Source of the DNA: an uncultured Actinomycetes bacterium
GTDB taxonomy: Bacteria; Actinomycetota; Acidimicrobiia; Acidimicrobiales; SZUA-35
Length of the DNA: 55,758 nucleotides
Assembly (NCBI GenBank): GCA_902826025.1
Contig: CADEDH010000043.1
Span: forward strand, 1-55,758
Direction of reading: 5' to 3'
Position numbers and translations under genes: made by a program
Shown: positions 33,364 to 42,380 of the stretch, one piece after another
Layout of the letters: each line of letters starts with the position of its first letter
Numbering within the stretch: position 1 is the first letter of the stretch
The notes under the pieces: generated by a model
The model's database searches: none
What the model saw: only the letters and a program-made list of their open reading frames with translations
Told to the model about the DNA's origin: nothing

Positions 33364-35897
33364 CGGCGTCGGGCCCCGTCCACGCCGGGCCCGACCCGTC
33401 GCCTAAGCCCTGGGAGCCGAAGGCCCTACGGGCCCGGGCCCGCGCCCTGCTGGAGGGCGCCGAGGTGGTGTGGTTCCCCATCCGGCACCACAGCCCGGCC
33501 TGCGCCCGTCACGTGGAGCAGCTGATCCACCGCCGGCGCCCGTGGGCCGTGCTGGTGGAGGGCCCGCCGTCGTTCGACGATGTGATCGGCCACCTCATCG
33601 ACCCCGGGGCGGCGATGCCCCTGGCCATCCACGCCCACGTCGTCAACACCCTGGGCGACGGTGGGGACGGTGACAGGGGCGGTGACGGGGGTGAGGCGGC
33701 CCGGCGCCGGGGGGTCTACTTCCCCTTGTGCGACTACTCGCCGGAGCTGGTGGCGCTGCGGGCCGGAGCGGCGGTGGGGGCCCGGCTCGGCTTTGCCGAT
33801 CTCGACTACGCCGATCCGGCCTGGCTCGACGGCACCGACGGGGCCCACGCCCTGGTCGACGAGCACCGCTACGCCGCCAGCACGGCGCTGACCGCCCTGG
33901 CCGACCGGATGGGGTGCCGGGACCACAATGAGCTGTGGGACCACCTGGTGGAGTCGGCCGAGCTCGACACCGAGGCGTTGGTGGCCGCCGTGTCGACCTA
34001 CGGGCTGCTGACCCGGTGGGGGTCGACGGGGGCGGTCGATCCCGGAGCGGCAGCCGCCGGGGACCTCGACACCGTGCGGGAGGGGGCGATGGTGGCGCGG
34101 GTGCGGGCCTGGGCGGCCGAACGGGCCGAGACCGGGGCCACCGGCCCGATTGTGGTGGTCACCGGCGCCTACCACACCGCCGTGCTCCCCGAACGGTACG
34201 CCGCCGATCCCCCGGCCGCCGCCCGGCCGGCACCGGGCGGTCGGAGGCCGGTCGCGGGGCACGGGCTCGTCCGCTACAGCTTCGATCGCCTCGACGCACT
34301 GTCGGGCTACGCCGCCGGCATGCCCAGCCCAGCCTGGTACCAGGAGCTGTGGGACCTGGGCGACCATCCCCGGCCGGCGGCCGAGGCGGCCCACTGCATC
34401 CTGCGGGACGTGGCCGCCGACCTCCGCGCCGGCGGCGGCGACGGCCAACCCTCCACTCCCGGGTTGGTCGACGCCCACGCCCAGGCCGAGCTGCTCCGCC
34501 GCCTCCGCCAGCGGTCGGCGGTCGCCCGCACCGACGTGGCCGACGCCGCCCTCAGCTGCTTCGCCCGGGGGGAGGACGGCCACGACGTCCGGTCGGCCCT
34601 GGCCGCTCGGATGACGGGCGACCGGGTCGGTCGGCTCCCGCCCGGTGCGCCCCGCTCGCCTCTGGCCGCCGACTTCGACCGGCGGGCGGCGTCCCTGCGC
34701 CTCCGCATCGACCGGGCGTCGCCCCTCCGGGTGGAGCTGGCCATCCACCGGTCTGAGCGGGACCGGTTGGTGTCACGGTTCCTCCACGGTCTCGGTTCGG
34801 TCGGTGTCGCCTACGGCCAGCTGATCCAGTCGCCCCGCTGGACCTCGGCCCTGGGCCGGGACCTCACCCGTGAGATCTGGACCTGCCAGCTCTCGGCCGA
34901 GACCGACATCACGCTGGCCGAGGCGTCGATGTGGGGCTCGACGGTGGCCGAGGCGGTGGGAGTGAAGCTCGGGCACCGCCTGGGCGAGCTGCTGGCCCAC
35001 CAACCCACGGCCGTCTCCCTGCTGAGCCTGGTGCAGGACGCGGCCCGGTGCGGCGTCCACGACGCCATCGACCCGATCCTGGCCTCGCTCCGCCGCCGGA
35101 TAGCCGACGTCCCCGACCTGACCGACGTGGCCGCCGCCCTGGTGGAGGCCGACCTGCTGTGGACGGCCCGCCGCCCGCTCGACGGTCCCGCCCTGGCCGG
35201 GCTGCCGGCCGTGGGCGAGCAGCTCCACCTCCGGGCGTGCGCCCTGATCCCTGCCAGCGCCGGAACAGCGCCGGTGGGCGCCAGCGCCGGACCGGGCTCG
35301 GGAGCGCCGGACGAGCAGTTGGTGGAGAACCTGCGGCGGGTCCATCACGTGGCCGGCACCGCCACCTGGCTGTCGCTCGACGACTCCCTGCTGTGGGACG
35401 CCACCGACCGGCTGGCCGCCGCCACCGCCTCGCCCCGTGTCCACGGCGCCGTCGACGGCCTGCGGTGGCACAACGGGCGGGTCGACGCCGCCCAGCTCCT
35501 GACCCGGGCGTCGGGCCACCTGGCCGCCGCCGACGGCGCCGTTGGATCGGGCTACCTGGCCGGTCTGCTGGCCGTGGCCCGCGAAGCCCTATGGGAGGTC
35601 GACGGGCTCCTGGGGGCGGTGAGCGATGTGCTGGGCTCGATCGACGACGGCGAGTTCGTCCGCCGCCTGCCCGGTCTGCGCTCGGTGTTCGCCCTGCTCA
35701 CCCCGAGCGAGACCGACCGGGTGGCCGAGCACCTCGGCCCGCTCACTGGCGGTGGTGCCGCCCCGATCGTGCGCGATCTGGGAGAGCAGGCGTTGTTGGC
35801 CAACGTGGAGGCGTCGGCGGCTGTGGCCCGTCGCCTGGTCGACGACGGACTCGGGGCCTGGCTGGCGGCCGCTCCCGACGGTGGCGGTCGTGGCTGA
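33327..35897 (+). CDS. DUF5682 protein
   Basis: The recognisable N-terminal block is EVVWFPIRHHSPACARHVEQ followed by WAVLVEGPPSFDDVIGHLID, the RHH-P-x-A and LVEGPP signature of DUF5682 (E. coli YehM type). Another marker is GPIVVVTGAYHTAVLP. The remainder is helical, with repeated LxxLL-type turns. The start is uncertain: GTG 33327 (37-base overlap, used here), a CTG at 33360 that would make a CTGA overlap, or GTG 33465 right at the conserved block. 856 residues with the first choice. It has no membrane segments and is expected to work with the MoxR and VWA proteins. Mechanism unknown. Confidence 0.82.
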   Translation: MGCAGGAGGHPLTASGPVHAGPDPSPKPWEPKALRARARALLEGAEVVWFPIRHHSPACARHVEQLIHRRRPWAVLVEGPPSFDDVIGHLIDPGAAMPLAIHAHVVNTLGDGGDGDRGGDGGEAARRRGVYFPLCDYSPELVALRAGAAVGARLGFADLDYADPAWLDGTDGAHALVDEHRYAASTALTALADRMGCRDHNELWDHLVESAELDTEALVAAVSTYGLLTRWGSTGAVDPGAAAAGDLDTVREGAMVARVRAWAAERAETGATGPIVVVTGAYHTAVLPERYAADPPAAARPAPGGRRPVAGHGLVRYSFDRLDALSGYAAGMPSPAWYQELWDLGDHPRPAAEAAHCILRDVAADLRAGGGDGQPSTPGLVDAHAQAELLRRLRQRSAVARTDVADAALSCFARGEDGHDVRSALAARMTGDRVGRLPPGAPRSPLAADFDRRAASLRLRIDRASPLRVELAIHRSERDRLVSRFLHGLGSVGVAYGQLIQSPRWTSALGRDLTREIWTCQLSAETDITLAEASMWGSTVAEAVGVKLGHRLGELLAHQPTAVSLLSLVQDAARCGVHDAIDPILASLRRRIADVPDLTDVAAALVEADLLWTARRPLDGPALAGLPAVGEQLHLRACALIPASAGTAPVGASAGPGSGAPDEQLVENLRRVHHVAGTATWLSLDDSLLWDATDRLAAATASPRVHGAVDGLRWHNGRVDAAQLLTRASGHLAAADGAVGSGYLAGLLAVAREALWEVDGLLGAVSDVLGSIDDGEFVRRLPGLRSVFALLTPSETDRVAEHLGPLTGGGAAPIVRDLGEQALLANVEASAAVARRLVDDGLGAWLAAAPDGGGRG

Positions 35898-37005
35898 CGC
35901 CGGTGCCCGCTGGCGGCTCGTGCTGGGCCGGTACTCGGAGCGGCACCTGCCGCCGCTGACCGGGGCCGACGGCCGCATGGACGCGGCCCTCGACCAGCTC
36001 TACGGTCGGCTGTACCAGGGCCGGTCGGTGCGCCCCGACGGTGACCGGGGCGCCGGCCTGGAGGCGTCGGCCCCCTATCTGGTCAGCTGGCTCGACACCA
36101 TCCACGAGCTGTTCCCGCTCGACGTGTGCCAGCAGATCGAGCACGACGCCCTCCACCGCTTCGGGTTGAGCGAGCTGCTGACCGATCCTCGGGCGCTGGA
36201 GCGGGTGCAACCGAGCGAGGAGTTGGTGCCGCTGCTGCTGGCGCTCAAGCGCCAGATCCCGCCCCAGGCTCGGGATCTCGTCCGGCGGATCATCCAGCAG
36301 GTGGTGGACGAGGTCACCCGGCGGATCCGGCCCGAGGTGCAGGCCGCCATCACCGGCCGGGTGGACCGCCAGCGCCGCACCCGCCGCCCCACCGGCGTGG
36401 TCGACCCGGTGCGCACCATCGAGGGCAACCTGCACACCTGGGACGCCGAGCGCCAGCGGCTCCTCATCGAGCAGGTGACGTTCCACCACCGCAGCCGGCT
36501 CCGGCACCGGTGGGACGTGATCCTGTGCGTCGACCAGTCGGGCAGCATGGCCGGCTCGGTGATCAACAGCGCGGTCATGGCCGGCATCCTGGCCGGGTTG
36601 CCCGGGGTGAACGTGAGGGTGGTGGTGTTCGACACCGCCGTGGTCGACCTCAGCCACCTCATCGATGACCCGGTGGAGATGCTGTTGTCGGTGCAGCTGG
36701 GGGGCGGGACCGACATCGCCCGGGCCCTTCGCTACTGCGAGCAGCTGGTGGAGAACCCCACCCGCACCGTGGTCGCCCTCATCACCGACTTCTGCGAGGG
36801 GGGATCGGTGGTCGACCTGGTGGCCACGGCTCGGCGACTTCGGGAGGCCCGGGTGACGACGATCGGCCTGGCGGCGCTGGAAGACGGCGGAGGCCACCCG
36901 GCGTTCGACCGGCGCACGGCGGAACGCCTGGCCACCACCGGCATGGAGATCGCCGCCCTGTCACCCTCCCAGTTCGCCCAGTGGCTGGCCGGGGTGCTGG
37001 GGTGA
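35890..37005 (+). CDS. VWA-domain protein (MIDAS intact)
   Basis: 371 residues from GTG 35890 (GTG 35881 is an alternative). The N-terminal 200 residues are helical. The C-terminal 170 residues form a von Willebrand A domain with a complete metal-ion site: D215-x-S217-x-S219 in LCVDQSGSM, T274 in GGGTDI and D300 in LITDFCEGG. Such VWA proteins bind substrates or partners via the metal and are the usual adaptors of MoxR ATPases; the E. coli counterpart would be YehP. It overlaps the upstream gene by 8 bases and the next by 4. Confidence 0.9.
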   Translation: MADAGARWRLVLGRYSERHLPPLTGADGRMDAALDQLYGRLYQGRSVRPDGDRGAGLEASAPYLVSWLDTIHELFPLDVCQQIEHDALHRFGLSELLTDPRALERVQPSEELVPLLLALKRQIPPQARDLVRRIIQQVVDEVTRRIRPEVQAAITGRVDRQRRTRRPTGVVDPVRTIEGNLHTWDAERQRLLIEQVTFHHRSRLRHRWDVILCVDQSGSMAGSVINSAVMAGILAGLPGVNVRVVVFDTAVVDLSHLIDDPVEMLLSVQLGGGTDIARALRYCEQLVENPTRTVVALITDFCEGGSVVDLVATARRLREARVTTIGLAALEDGGGHPAFDRRTAERLATTGMEIAALSPSQFAQWLAGVLG

Positions 37006-39086
37006 GCGAGCGGGCTCGGTTGACGGCCGAGGCCGCCCGGTTCGACGACGAGGCGGTGGCCGCCTACGCCAGCCGGGGTCTGCTGCGGCGGGGCCAGCGA
37101 CTACTGGCCGACGGGTCTCCGATCGAGCTGGCCGACGGTGAGCGCCTCAGCGCCACCGGCGACGGGTGGACGGTGACCGTGCCGGCGGGCGGGCCCCTGC
37201 CCTCGGCCCGCTGCAGCTGCGCCACCGCCGGCGCGTGCCAGCACCTGGTGGCCGTCGTGCTCCTCCTGCGGGACGAGCCGGCCGGCGCCGAGGCGGCTGC
37301 CGGTGGGGCGCCGGCTGACGGAGGGGCGCCGGTTGACGGTGGTGCGCCGGCTGACGGAGGGGCGCCGGCGGACGGTGGTGCGCCGGCGGTCGAGCCGGGC
37401 GACAGAGGAGGGGCGGGCGAGCTCGACGGGGGGCCGGCGATCGGCACCTGGTTGGCCGGGTTGAGCCACGACGAGCTTCGGCGGTGGTGCGGCCTGGCCG
37501 ACCTGAGATGGGCGGTGGAGCGGGCCGCCTCGCTCGACGACCGGGAGGTGACGGTGACGGAACCCGGGCTGCTCCTGGTGGATCTGCCGGCGCCCCTGCC
37601 CTCGGTCCGCTTCACCGCCCCGGCGCTCGACGCCGCCGTGGTGCAGCCGACGGGGCGCCAAGATCGCCGGGTGGTGGCCCTGGCCGCGCTGTTGGTGCAG
37701 CGGCGGGCTGGCCGGGCCACTCCCGCCGTGACCCCCCGGACCGTCGACCGTTCGGCTCCGGTGGAGGGCACCCCGATCCTGGCCCAGGCCACGGCGGTGG
37801 TGGCCGACGCGTTGGGCCAAGGCCTGCTGCACCTGCCGGCGGCGTTCGTGGCCCGCCTCGACGACCTGGCGGCGGCGGCCCGGGGGGCCCGCTGGTACCG
37901 GATCGGGCTGCTGGCCGAGCGGGCGGCCGACGAGTTGGAACGGTTGGAACGGCGCGATGCCGCCGCCGACCCGGCGGTGCTGCTCGATCTGCTGGCCGAG
38001 TTGGCGGTGGTGGCGGCCACCGTCCGCGTCCGGCTCGACCGGGGGGAGACGGTGCCGGCCCCGCTGGCCGGATCGGCCCGGGCCGCCTACGAGCCGGTGG
38101 GCCCGCTGCACCTCCTCGGCTGCGGTCACCAGCCCTGGGGCGACGCCCAGTTCGGCGGCACGCTGGCCGTGCTGGCCGAGATAGGCACGGAGCGGGTGGT
38201 CACGGTGTCGGTGGCCAGCCGGACCCGGGGCGGGGCGCGGCAGGCCGGGCTGGCCTGGAAGGGGGCCACCGGGGTGGAGGCGTTGGCCGGGGCCACCGTC
38301 CGCTTGGCCGGGGCCCGTCTCAGCGCCGACCTGCGCCTATCCACCAGCGCCGGTACCGCCGCCTCGGTCACACCGGGGGCCGTCATGGCCGGTCTGGCCG
38401 GATCGGCCTGGGCCGGGGGTGAGCCGCCGGCGGCCAGTCGGCTCCACGGCCGGAGCGGGCGCCGGTGGGTGGTGGCGGCCGTCGACGACGCCGACCCGGC
38501 TGTCTTCGACCTGATCGGCCAGGCGCTGCGGTGGCCGATCCGCACTGCCGGTCGGGCCGTGACCGTGGCCCTCCGGTACGGATCGAACACCGCCGGGTCC
38601 ATCGAGGTACTGGAGCGGCTGGCCCCGGCCCCGCCCAGCCATGTGGTGGGGTGGATGGGGCGCGAGGCCGGCGATCTCACCCTCCGGCCGGTGTCGGTCC
38701 TGGTGGGCGGTCGACTCGAGATCCTGGCGGCTGCCTCCGGCCCGCCGCCGCCGCCGTCCGGCCGCGGGGCGGCGGCTGGTTCCGGTGCGTCGCTCAGCGG
38801 CGGCTTCGGCCCGACCGCCGCCGATGCGCTGGCCGTCCCCGCCGCCCGGCTGGTCCGGATCGCCGAACGTGGGGTCCGCCACGGGCCGACCGACGCCCTG
38901 GACCAGCTGGCCCGCTCGTGCGGCGACCGGGGCCTGACCGTCGTGGCGTCGGTACTGGCCGCCACCGACGACCCGGTCGAGCGTCTGGTCCGGGCGGCCT
39001 GGGTGCTGGCCGAACACCGGGCACTGGCCCCCGAGCCGGCCGACCCGTCACCCGACGACGACCCCGGCGCCGACGCTCCCGCCTGA
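37002..39086 (+). CDS. SWIM zinc-finger protein
   Basis: 694 residues. The SWIM motif is C71-S-C73-x5-C79-Q-H81 (in RCSCATAGACQHLVAVVLLL), giving the CxCxnCxH zinc ligand set. A low-complexity Gly-Ala-Pro-Asp repeat follows (about 101-130), then about 550 residues of mixed structure with no enzyme motif visible. SWIM domains bind DNA or protein. In E. coli the equivalent position is held by YehQ, also SWIM-containing. It is the last gene of the operon, followed after 52 bases by the convergent polymerase gene. Confidence 0.85.
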   Translation: MSERARLTAEAARFDDEAVAAYASRGLLRRGQRLLADGSPIELADGERLSATGDGWTVTVPAGGPLPSARCSCATAGACQHLVAVVLLLRDEPAGAEAAAGGAPADGGAPVDGGAPADGGAPADGGAPAVEPGDRGGAGELDGGPAIGTWLAGLSHDELRRWCGLADLRWAVERAASLDDREVTVTEPGLLLVDLPAPLPSVRFTAPALDAAVVQPTGRQDRRVVALAALLVQRRAGRATPAVTPRTVDRSAPVEGTPILAQATAVVADALGQGLLHLPAAFVARLDDLAAAARGARWYRIGLLAERAADELERLERRDAAADPAVLLDLLAELAVVAATVRVRLDRGETVPAPLAGSARAAYEPVGPLHLLGCGHQPWGDAQFGGTLAVLAEIGTERVVTVSVASRTRGGARQAGLAWKGATGVEALAGATVRLAGARLSADLRLSTSAGTAASVTPGAVMAGLAGSAWAGGEPPAASRLHGRSGRRWVVAAVDDADPAVFDLIGQALRWPIRTAGRAVTVALRYGSNTAGSIEVLERLAPAPPSHVVGWMGREAGDLTLRPVSVLVGGRLEILAAASGPPPPPSGRGAAAGSGASLSGGFGPTAADALAVPAARLVRIAERGVRHGPTDALDQLARSCGDRGLTVVASVLAATDDPVERLVRAAWVLAEHRALAPEPADPSPDDDPGADAPA
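37305..37394. repeat. 18-base tandem repeat in the SWIM gene
   Basis: Five units of GG[GT]GCGCCGGCTGACGG-like sequence encode GAP-(A/V)-DG repeats. Units alternate between two variants, suggesting duplication of a 36-base dimer. Confidence 0.85.
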
Positions 39087-39138
39087 CTCCCGAGGAGAAT
39101 CGCCCCGTCTGTTCAAGGGACGCCGCCGGCGCCGATCG

Positions 39139-41556
39139 TCAGGCGATCACCGAGTCGTCGGCCAGGGTGGTACGGATGTCGACGTCGGCCCGGGGCACCA
39201 CGTCGGGGCAGAACCGGAGCGATGCCGCTTCCAGGGCCGAGCGGACCTCGGCCGCCACCGCCTCGGCCTGGGCCCGGTCGCACTCCACCACCACCGAGTC
39301 GTGGACGGTCTGCACCGGGCGGGCCGACGGGAACCGGGCCAGCCGCTGGTGGAGGTCGGCGTAGGCCACGAGCATGATGTCGGCCACCGCCCCCTGGATG
39401 GGGGCGTTGCGCCAGGCGTTGACCATGGCCCCCACCCGCTCCCGGGCCGCCCGGTTGAGATGGGCGTCGGCCGCCTCCTTGCCCACCTCGGCGGCGATGG
39501 CCTCCACGAAGGCCCGGCGCAGCGGCCGGTCCTCGAACTGGCGGTCTATCCGGGCGGTCCCGCCCGACCCGCCGCCCGACCCGCTGTCGGCGTCGAGGCC
39601 ATCCAGGGTCAGGCCATGCTCCCGGGCGAAGCGGCGCCGCACCTGAGCCAGTGCCGGGTCGGTGGAGCGGACGGCGTCGTGCACGACCGACAGGAACAGC
39701 CGGTCGAGGTGGAGGTTGAACTGTTGGCGCCGCCCGGCCACGGTGCGGCTGGCGAAGGTGAAGGGGGCACCGCCGGCCATCAGGGCCACCGGGGCCGGGT
39801 ACCCCAGCAGCCACGCCACCTGCTCGGCCAGGGCGGCCTCGTCGGTCTCCATCCGCAGGGGGTGGAGGGCCACGATCTCGTCGACCGCCGGCCACCGTCC
39901 CTGGCCCCGGCGGAACTCCCGCCGGATCTGGGCCACGTCGTTGTGGCCCCGGGCCAGACGCATGGTGGCCCGCCAGTCGATCGTGCTGGTCGTCACGGCC
40001 AGGGCGTCGATCTCGGCGATGCGGGCCTCGGCCCAGGCCGCCGTGCCGGGGTAGGTGGCCCGGTACCGGGCCAGAAGGTCGGCTGCTTCGTCAACCGTGG
40101 TGAGCGTGCCCTCGGCGGTGAGCGTGCGGCTGAGGGCAGCTGCCCCCGAGCCGTAGGCGATGCCGAAGTTCAGGGCCTTGGCGATGCGGCGGAGACGGGC
40201 GAACCGGTCGGGGTCGGTGGCCCGCAGTTCGCCGGCGTCGACGGCGAACATGGAGGCGGCCGTGCTCACGTGCACGTCGTCGCCCCGGCGGAAGGCGGCC
40301 CGCAGCGGCTCGTCGTCGGCCACCTGGGCCAGCACCCGCAGCTCGGCCTGGCTCAGGTCGGCATGCACGAACACCCGGCTCGGCTCCGGGGGCCGCACGA
40401 AGGGCAGCATCCGGGGGGTGAAGTTCTGGGCGTTGGGGTTGCGGCTGGCCAGCCGACCCGTGTTCGTGCCCACCACCTGGAGGTACTGGGGGTGGAGACG
40501 CCCGTCGGGCCACAGGTGCTCGTGGATCGACTCGCCGTAGGTGGACAGGATCTTGGCGTGGTTGCGGAACTCGAGGATGGCGTCGCACAGCGGGCCGCCG
40601 ATGTCGCGCAGCACGGGGGCGCTCACCGAGTCGCCGTCGGCCAGGGGGCGGGGCGCCCCGTACCGTTCACGGGTGAAGCGTTCCACCTCGGCCGTCGCCC
40701 ACCGGTTCAGAGCATCCCGGACCTGGCGGTCCGACGCCGGGTTCCACGTGGGCTCGGTCACGTCGTCGAACAGGGTGCCCTGGCCGCCGCCGGTGAGGGC
40801 CGACAGGGTGCCCAGCACGGCCCGGTTGGCCGCCCCGATCGTGTGTAGCTCGGTCTGCCAGCCGGCCCAGTCGAACGGGAGGCCGGTGCGCATCATCTGG
40901 TCGAGGAAGGGGCGGGCGTCGTTCTCGATGGCGGCGATCTGTTCCAGCCCGGCCGCCGCCAGCTCGGCCCGCAGGGCGTCGCCCACCCACAGGGTGACCA
41001 CGGCGTCGGTGGCGGCGTAGCGCACCTGTTCGGCCGACAGGTCTCCCCGCTCGGTGAACGACACCTGGATCGAGCCCTTGCCTTCGAGCCCCACGCCGAC
41101 GTAGCGCTCGGCCGCCCAGGCCAGGCCGTGGTACCAGGTGAACCCGCTGGAACCCTGGTGGAGCACGGCGTCGGCCAGCTGGCAGTCCCACCACTGCAGG
41201 TGGGGGGTGGTGTCGGCCGTGCCCCACACCGCCCGGTCGAGCACGTTGGCGTCGAAGGCGGCGTTCCAGCCGTCGGCCTCCACCCCGGTGAGCAGGGGGG
41301 CCAGCAGGGTGGGGCGCACATCTCGGGCGTCGACCACGAACGCCTGCTCACACCCCTCGGCCGACCGCGTCGCCACCGACATCACCCGCAGGGTGCCGGC
41401 CGCCGGGCCGTCGATCGGGGTCTCGGTGTCGATCGCCACCCGCACCGCTCCGGCCAGGGCGGCCGCCAGCAGCGGCAGATCGGCGGTGTCGGTGATGTAG
41501 CGGTGGGGGACCGCGTTCGGATCGCGTCGCAGTGGGGCGGCGGCCGGGCCCGTCAT
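39139..41556 (-). CDS. Family A DNA polymerase with 3'-5' exonuclease motifs and an insertion
   Basis: 805 residues from ATG 41556. Exonuclease sites: D43-x-E45 in VAIDTET, WNAAFDANV (97-105) and Y180-x3-D184. Polymerase motif A VFVHADLSQAELRVLA (395-410, D400), motif B RRIAKALNFGIAYGSG (456-471) and motif C VQTVHDSVVVE (748-758). TGRLASRNPNAQN (366-378) and NAPIQGAVADIM (717-728) are also typical. There is no 5'-nuclease domain, and the stretch between motif B and NAPIQG is about 250 residues, well over the usual 100 or so. It is therefore not the housekeeping PolI. It is the last gene of a three-gene operon (ATGA overlap at 41553-41556). Confidence 0.9.
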   Translation of the reverse strand: MTGPAAAPLRRDPNAVPHRYITDTADLPLLAAALAGAVRVAIDTETPIDGPAAGTLRVMSVATRSAEGCEQAFVVDARDVRPTLLAPLLTGVEADGWNAAFDANVLDRAVWGTADTTPHLQWWDCQLADAVLHQGSSGFTWYHGLAWAAERYVGVGLEGKGSIQVSFTERGDLSAEQVRYAATDAVVTLWVGDALRAELAAAGLEQIAAIENDARPFLDQMMRTGLPFDWAGWQTELHTIGAANRAVLGTLSALTGGGQGTLFDDVTEPTWNPASDRQVRDALNRWATAEVERFTRERYGAPRPLADGDSVSAPVLRDIGGPLCDAILEFRNHAKILSTYGESIHEHLWPDGRLHPQYLQVVGTNTGRLASRNPNAQNFTPRMLPFVRPPEPSRVFVHADLSQAELRVLAQVADDEPLRAAFRRGDDVHVSTAASMFAVDAGELRATDPDRFARLRRIAKALNFGIAYGSGAAALSRTLTAEGTLTTVDEAADLLARYRATYPGTAAWAEARIAEIDALAVTTSTIDWRATMRLARGHNDVAQIRREFRRGQGRWPAVDEIVALHPLRMETDEAALAEQVAWLLGYPAPVALMAGGAPFTFASRTVAGRRQQFNLHLDRLFLSVVHDAVRSTDPALAQVRRRFAREHGLTLDGLDADSGSGGGSGGTARIDRQFEDRPLRRAFVEAIAAEVGKEAADAHLNRAARERVGAMVNAWRNAPIQGAVADIMLVAYADLHQRLARFPSARPVQTVHDSVVVECDRAQAEAVAAEVRSALEAASLRFCPDVVPRADVDIRTTLADDSVIA

Positions 41557-42380
41557 CGCTCGACGAGCACCATGCCGTGGGGCGACGTGCCCTGCACCCG
41601 GTCGACGTCGATGGCCATCGCCACCCCGGCCCGGCCCGGGTCGTGCCGCTGCTCCACCTCGGGAGCCAACTCGTAGATCCGGTGGCGCTCGGCCTCGTCG
41701 GCCACCACCCGGGCCCGGCCGGTGACGGTGAGCGTGGTGCGGGTGAGCGAGTTGCGGTACAGGAGGGTGACCCGAGGGTCGGCGGCGATGGCCTCCACCA
41801 ACCCTTCGGGCTTGCGGGCCCACAGGGTGAGCAGGAGCGGGCCCGCCGTCTGGACGCTGCCCCTCAGCGAGAGGTGCGGTGTGCCGTCGGGGCCGGTGTA
41901 GGCCAGCACGAGCGGCGTGTTGTTGGCCAGGGCGTCGTCGATGGCGGCCCGCACATGGTCGGGCATGGCATCGGTGGTGGCCGGGGGCGCCCACAGCTCC
42001 ATCTCGTAGGCGACCGCCGCCATGCGGTGCTCGCCGTTGAACGTGACCCGTAGCGCCACCCGGTCCGGGGCCGCCCCCTGGTCGGGGCAGACGGCTTCCA
42101 CCCGGCCGACGTCGCCCTCGAGCCAGGGCAGCGTCCAGTGGCCCCGGCGCAGGGTGGGGGTGAGCGCGTGCTGGCCCGACAGGAGGCCCAGGGCGCCGTC
42201 GACCCCGGCGGCGTAGCCGTTGCGGGCCGTCACCGTGACGTCGCCGGCCAGGTGGGGCCGCAGCTGCTCGGCCGCCGTGAGCTCGCCCGTTCGCAGCGAT
42301 TTCACCAGCAGCCGCATCACGTGGAGCCGATGGGCGTCGGCGTCGTTCCCGTCGGTGCCGTTCCCGCCGGCGCCGCTCAT
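41553..42380 (-). CDS. NTF2-like plus PPOX-fold fusion protein
   Basis: 275 residues. Residues about 15-130 look like a SnoaL/NTF2 domain (LLVKSLRTGELTAAEQLRPH, LAGDVTVTARNGYAAGVDGA, MAAVAYEMELW). Residues about 140-275 are a PPOX split barrel: DDALANNTPLVLAYTGPDGT, PHLSLRGSVQTAGPLLLTLW, RKPEGLVEAIAADPRVTLLY and LTVTGRARVV. The second domain should bind FMN or F420. Start and stop overlap both operon neighbours by 4 bases. Substrate unknown; the pairing with a DNA polymerase is unexplained. Confidence 0.8.
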   Translation of the reverse strand: MSGAGGNGTDGNDADAHRLHVMRLLVKSLRTGELTAAEQLRPHLAGDVTVTARNGYAAGVDGALGLLSGQHALTPTLRRGHWTLPWLEGDVGRVEAVCPDQGAAPDRVALRVTFNGEHRMAAVAYEMELWAPPATTDAMPDHVRAAIDDALANNTPLVLAYTGPDGTPHLSLRGSVQTAGPLLLTLWARKPEGLVEAIAADPRVTLLYRNSLTRTTLTVTGRARVVADEAERHRIYELAPEVEQRHDPGRAGVAMAIDVDRVQGTSPHGMVLVER

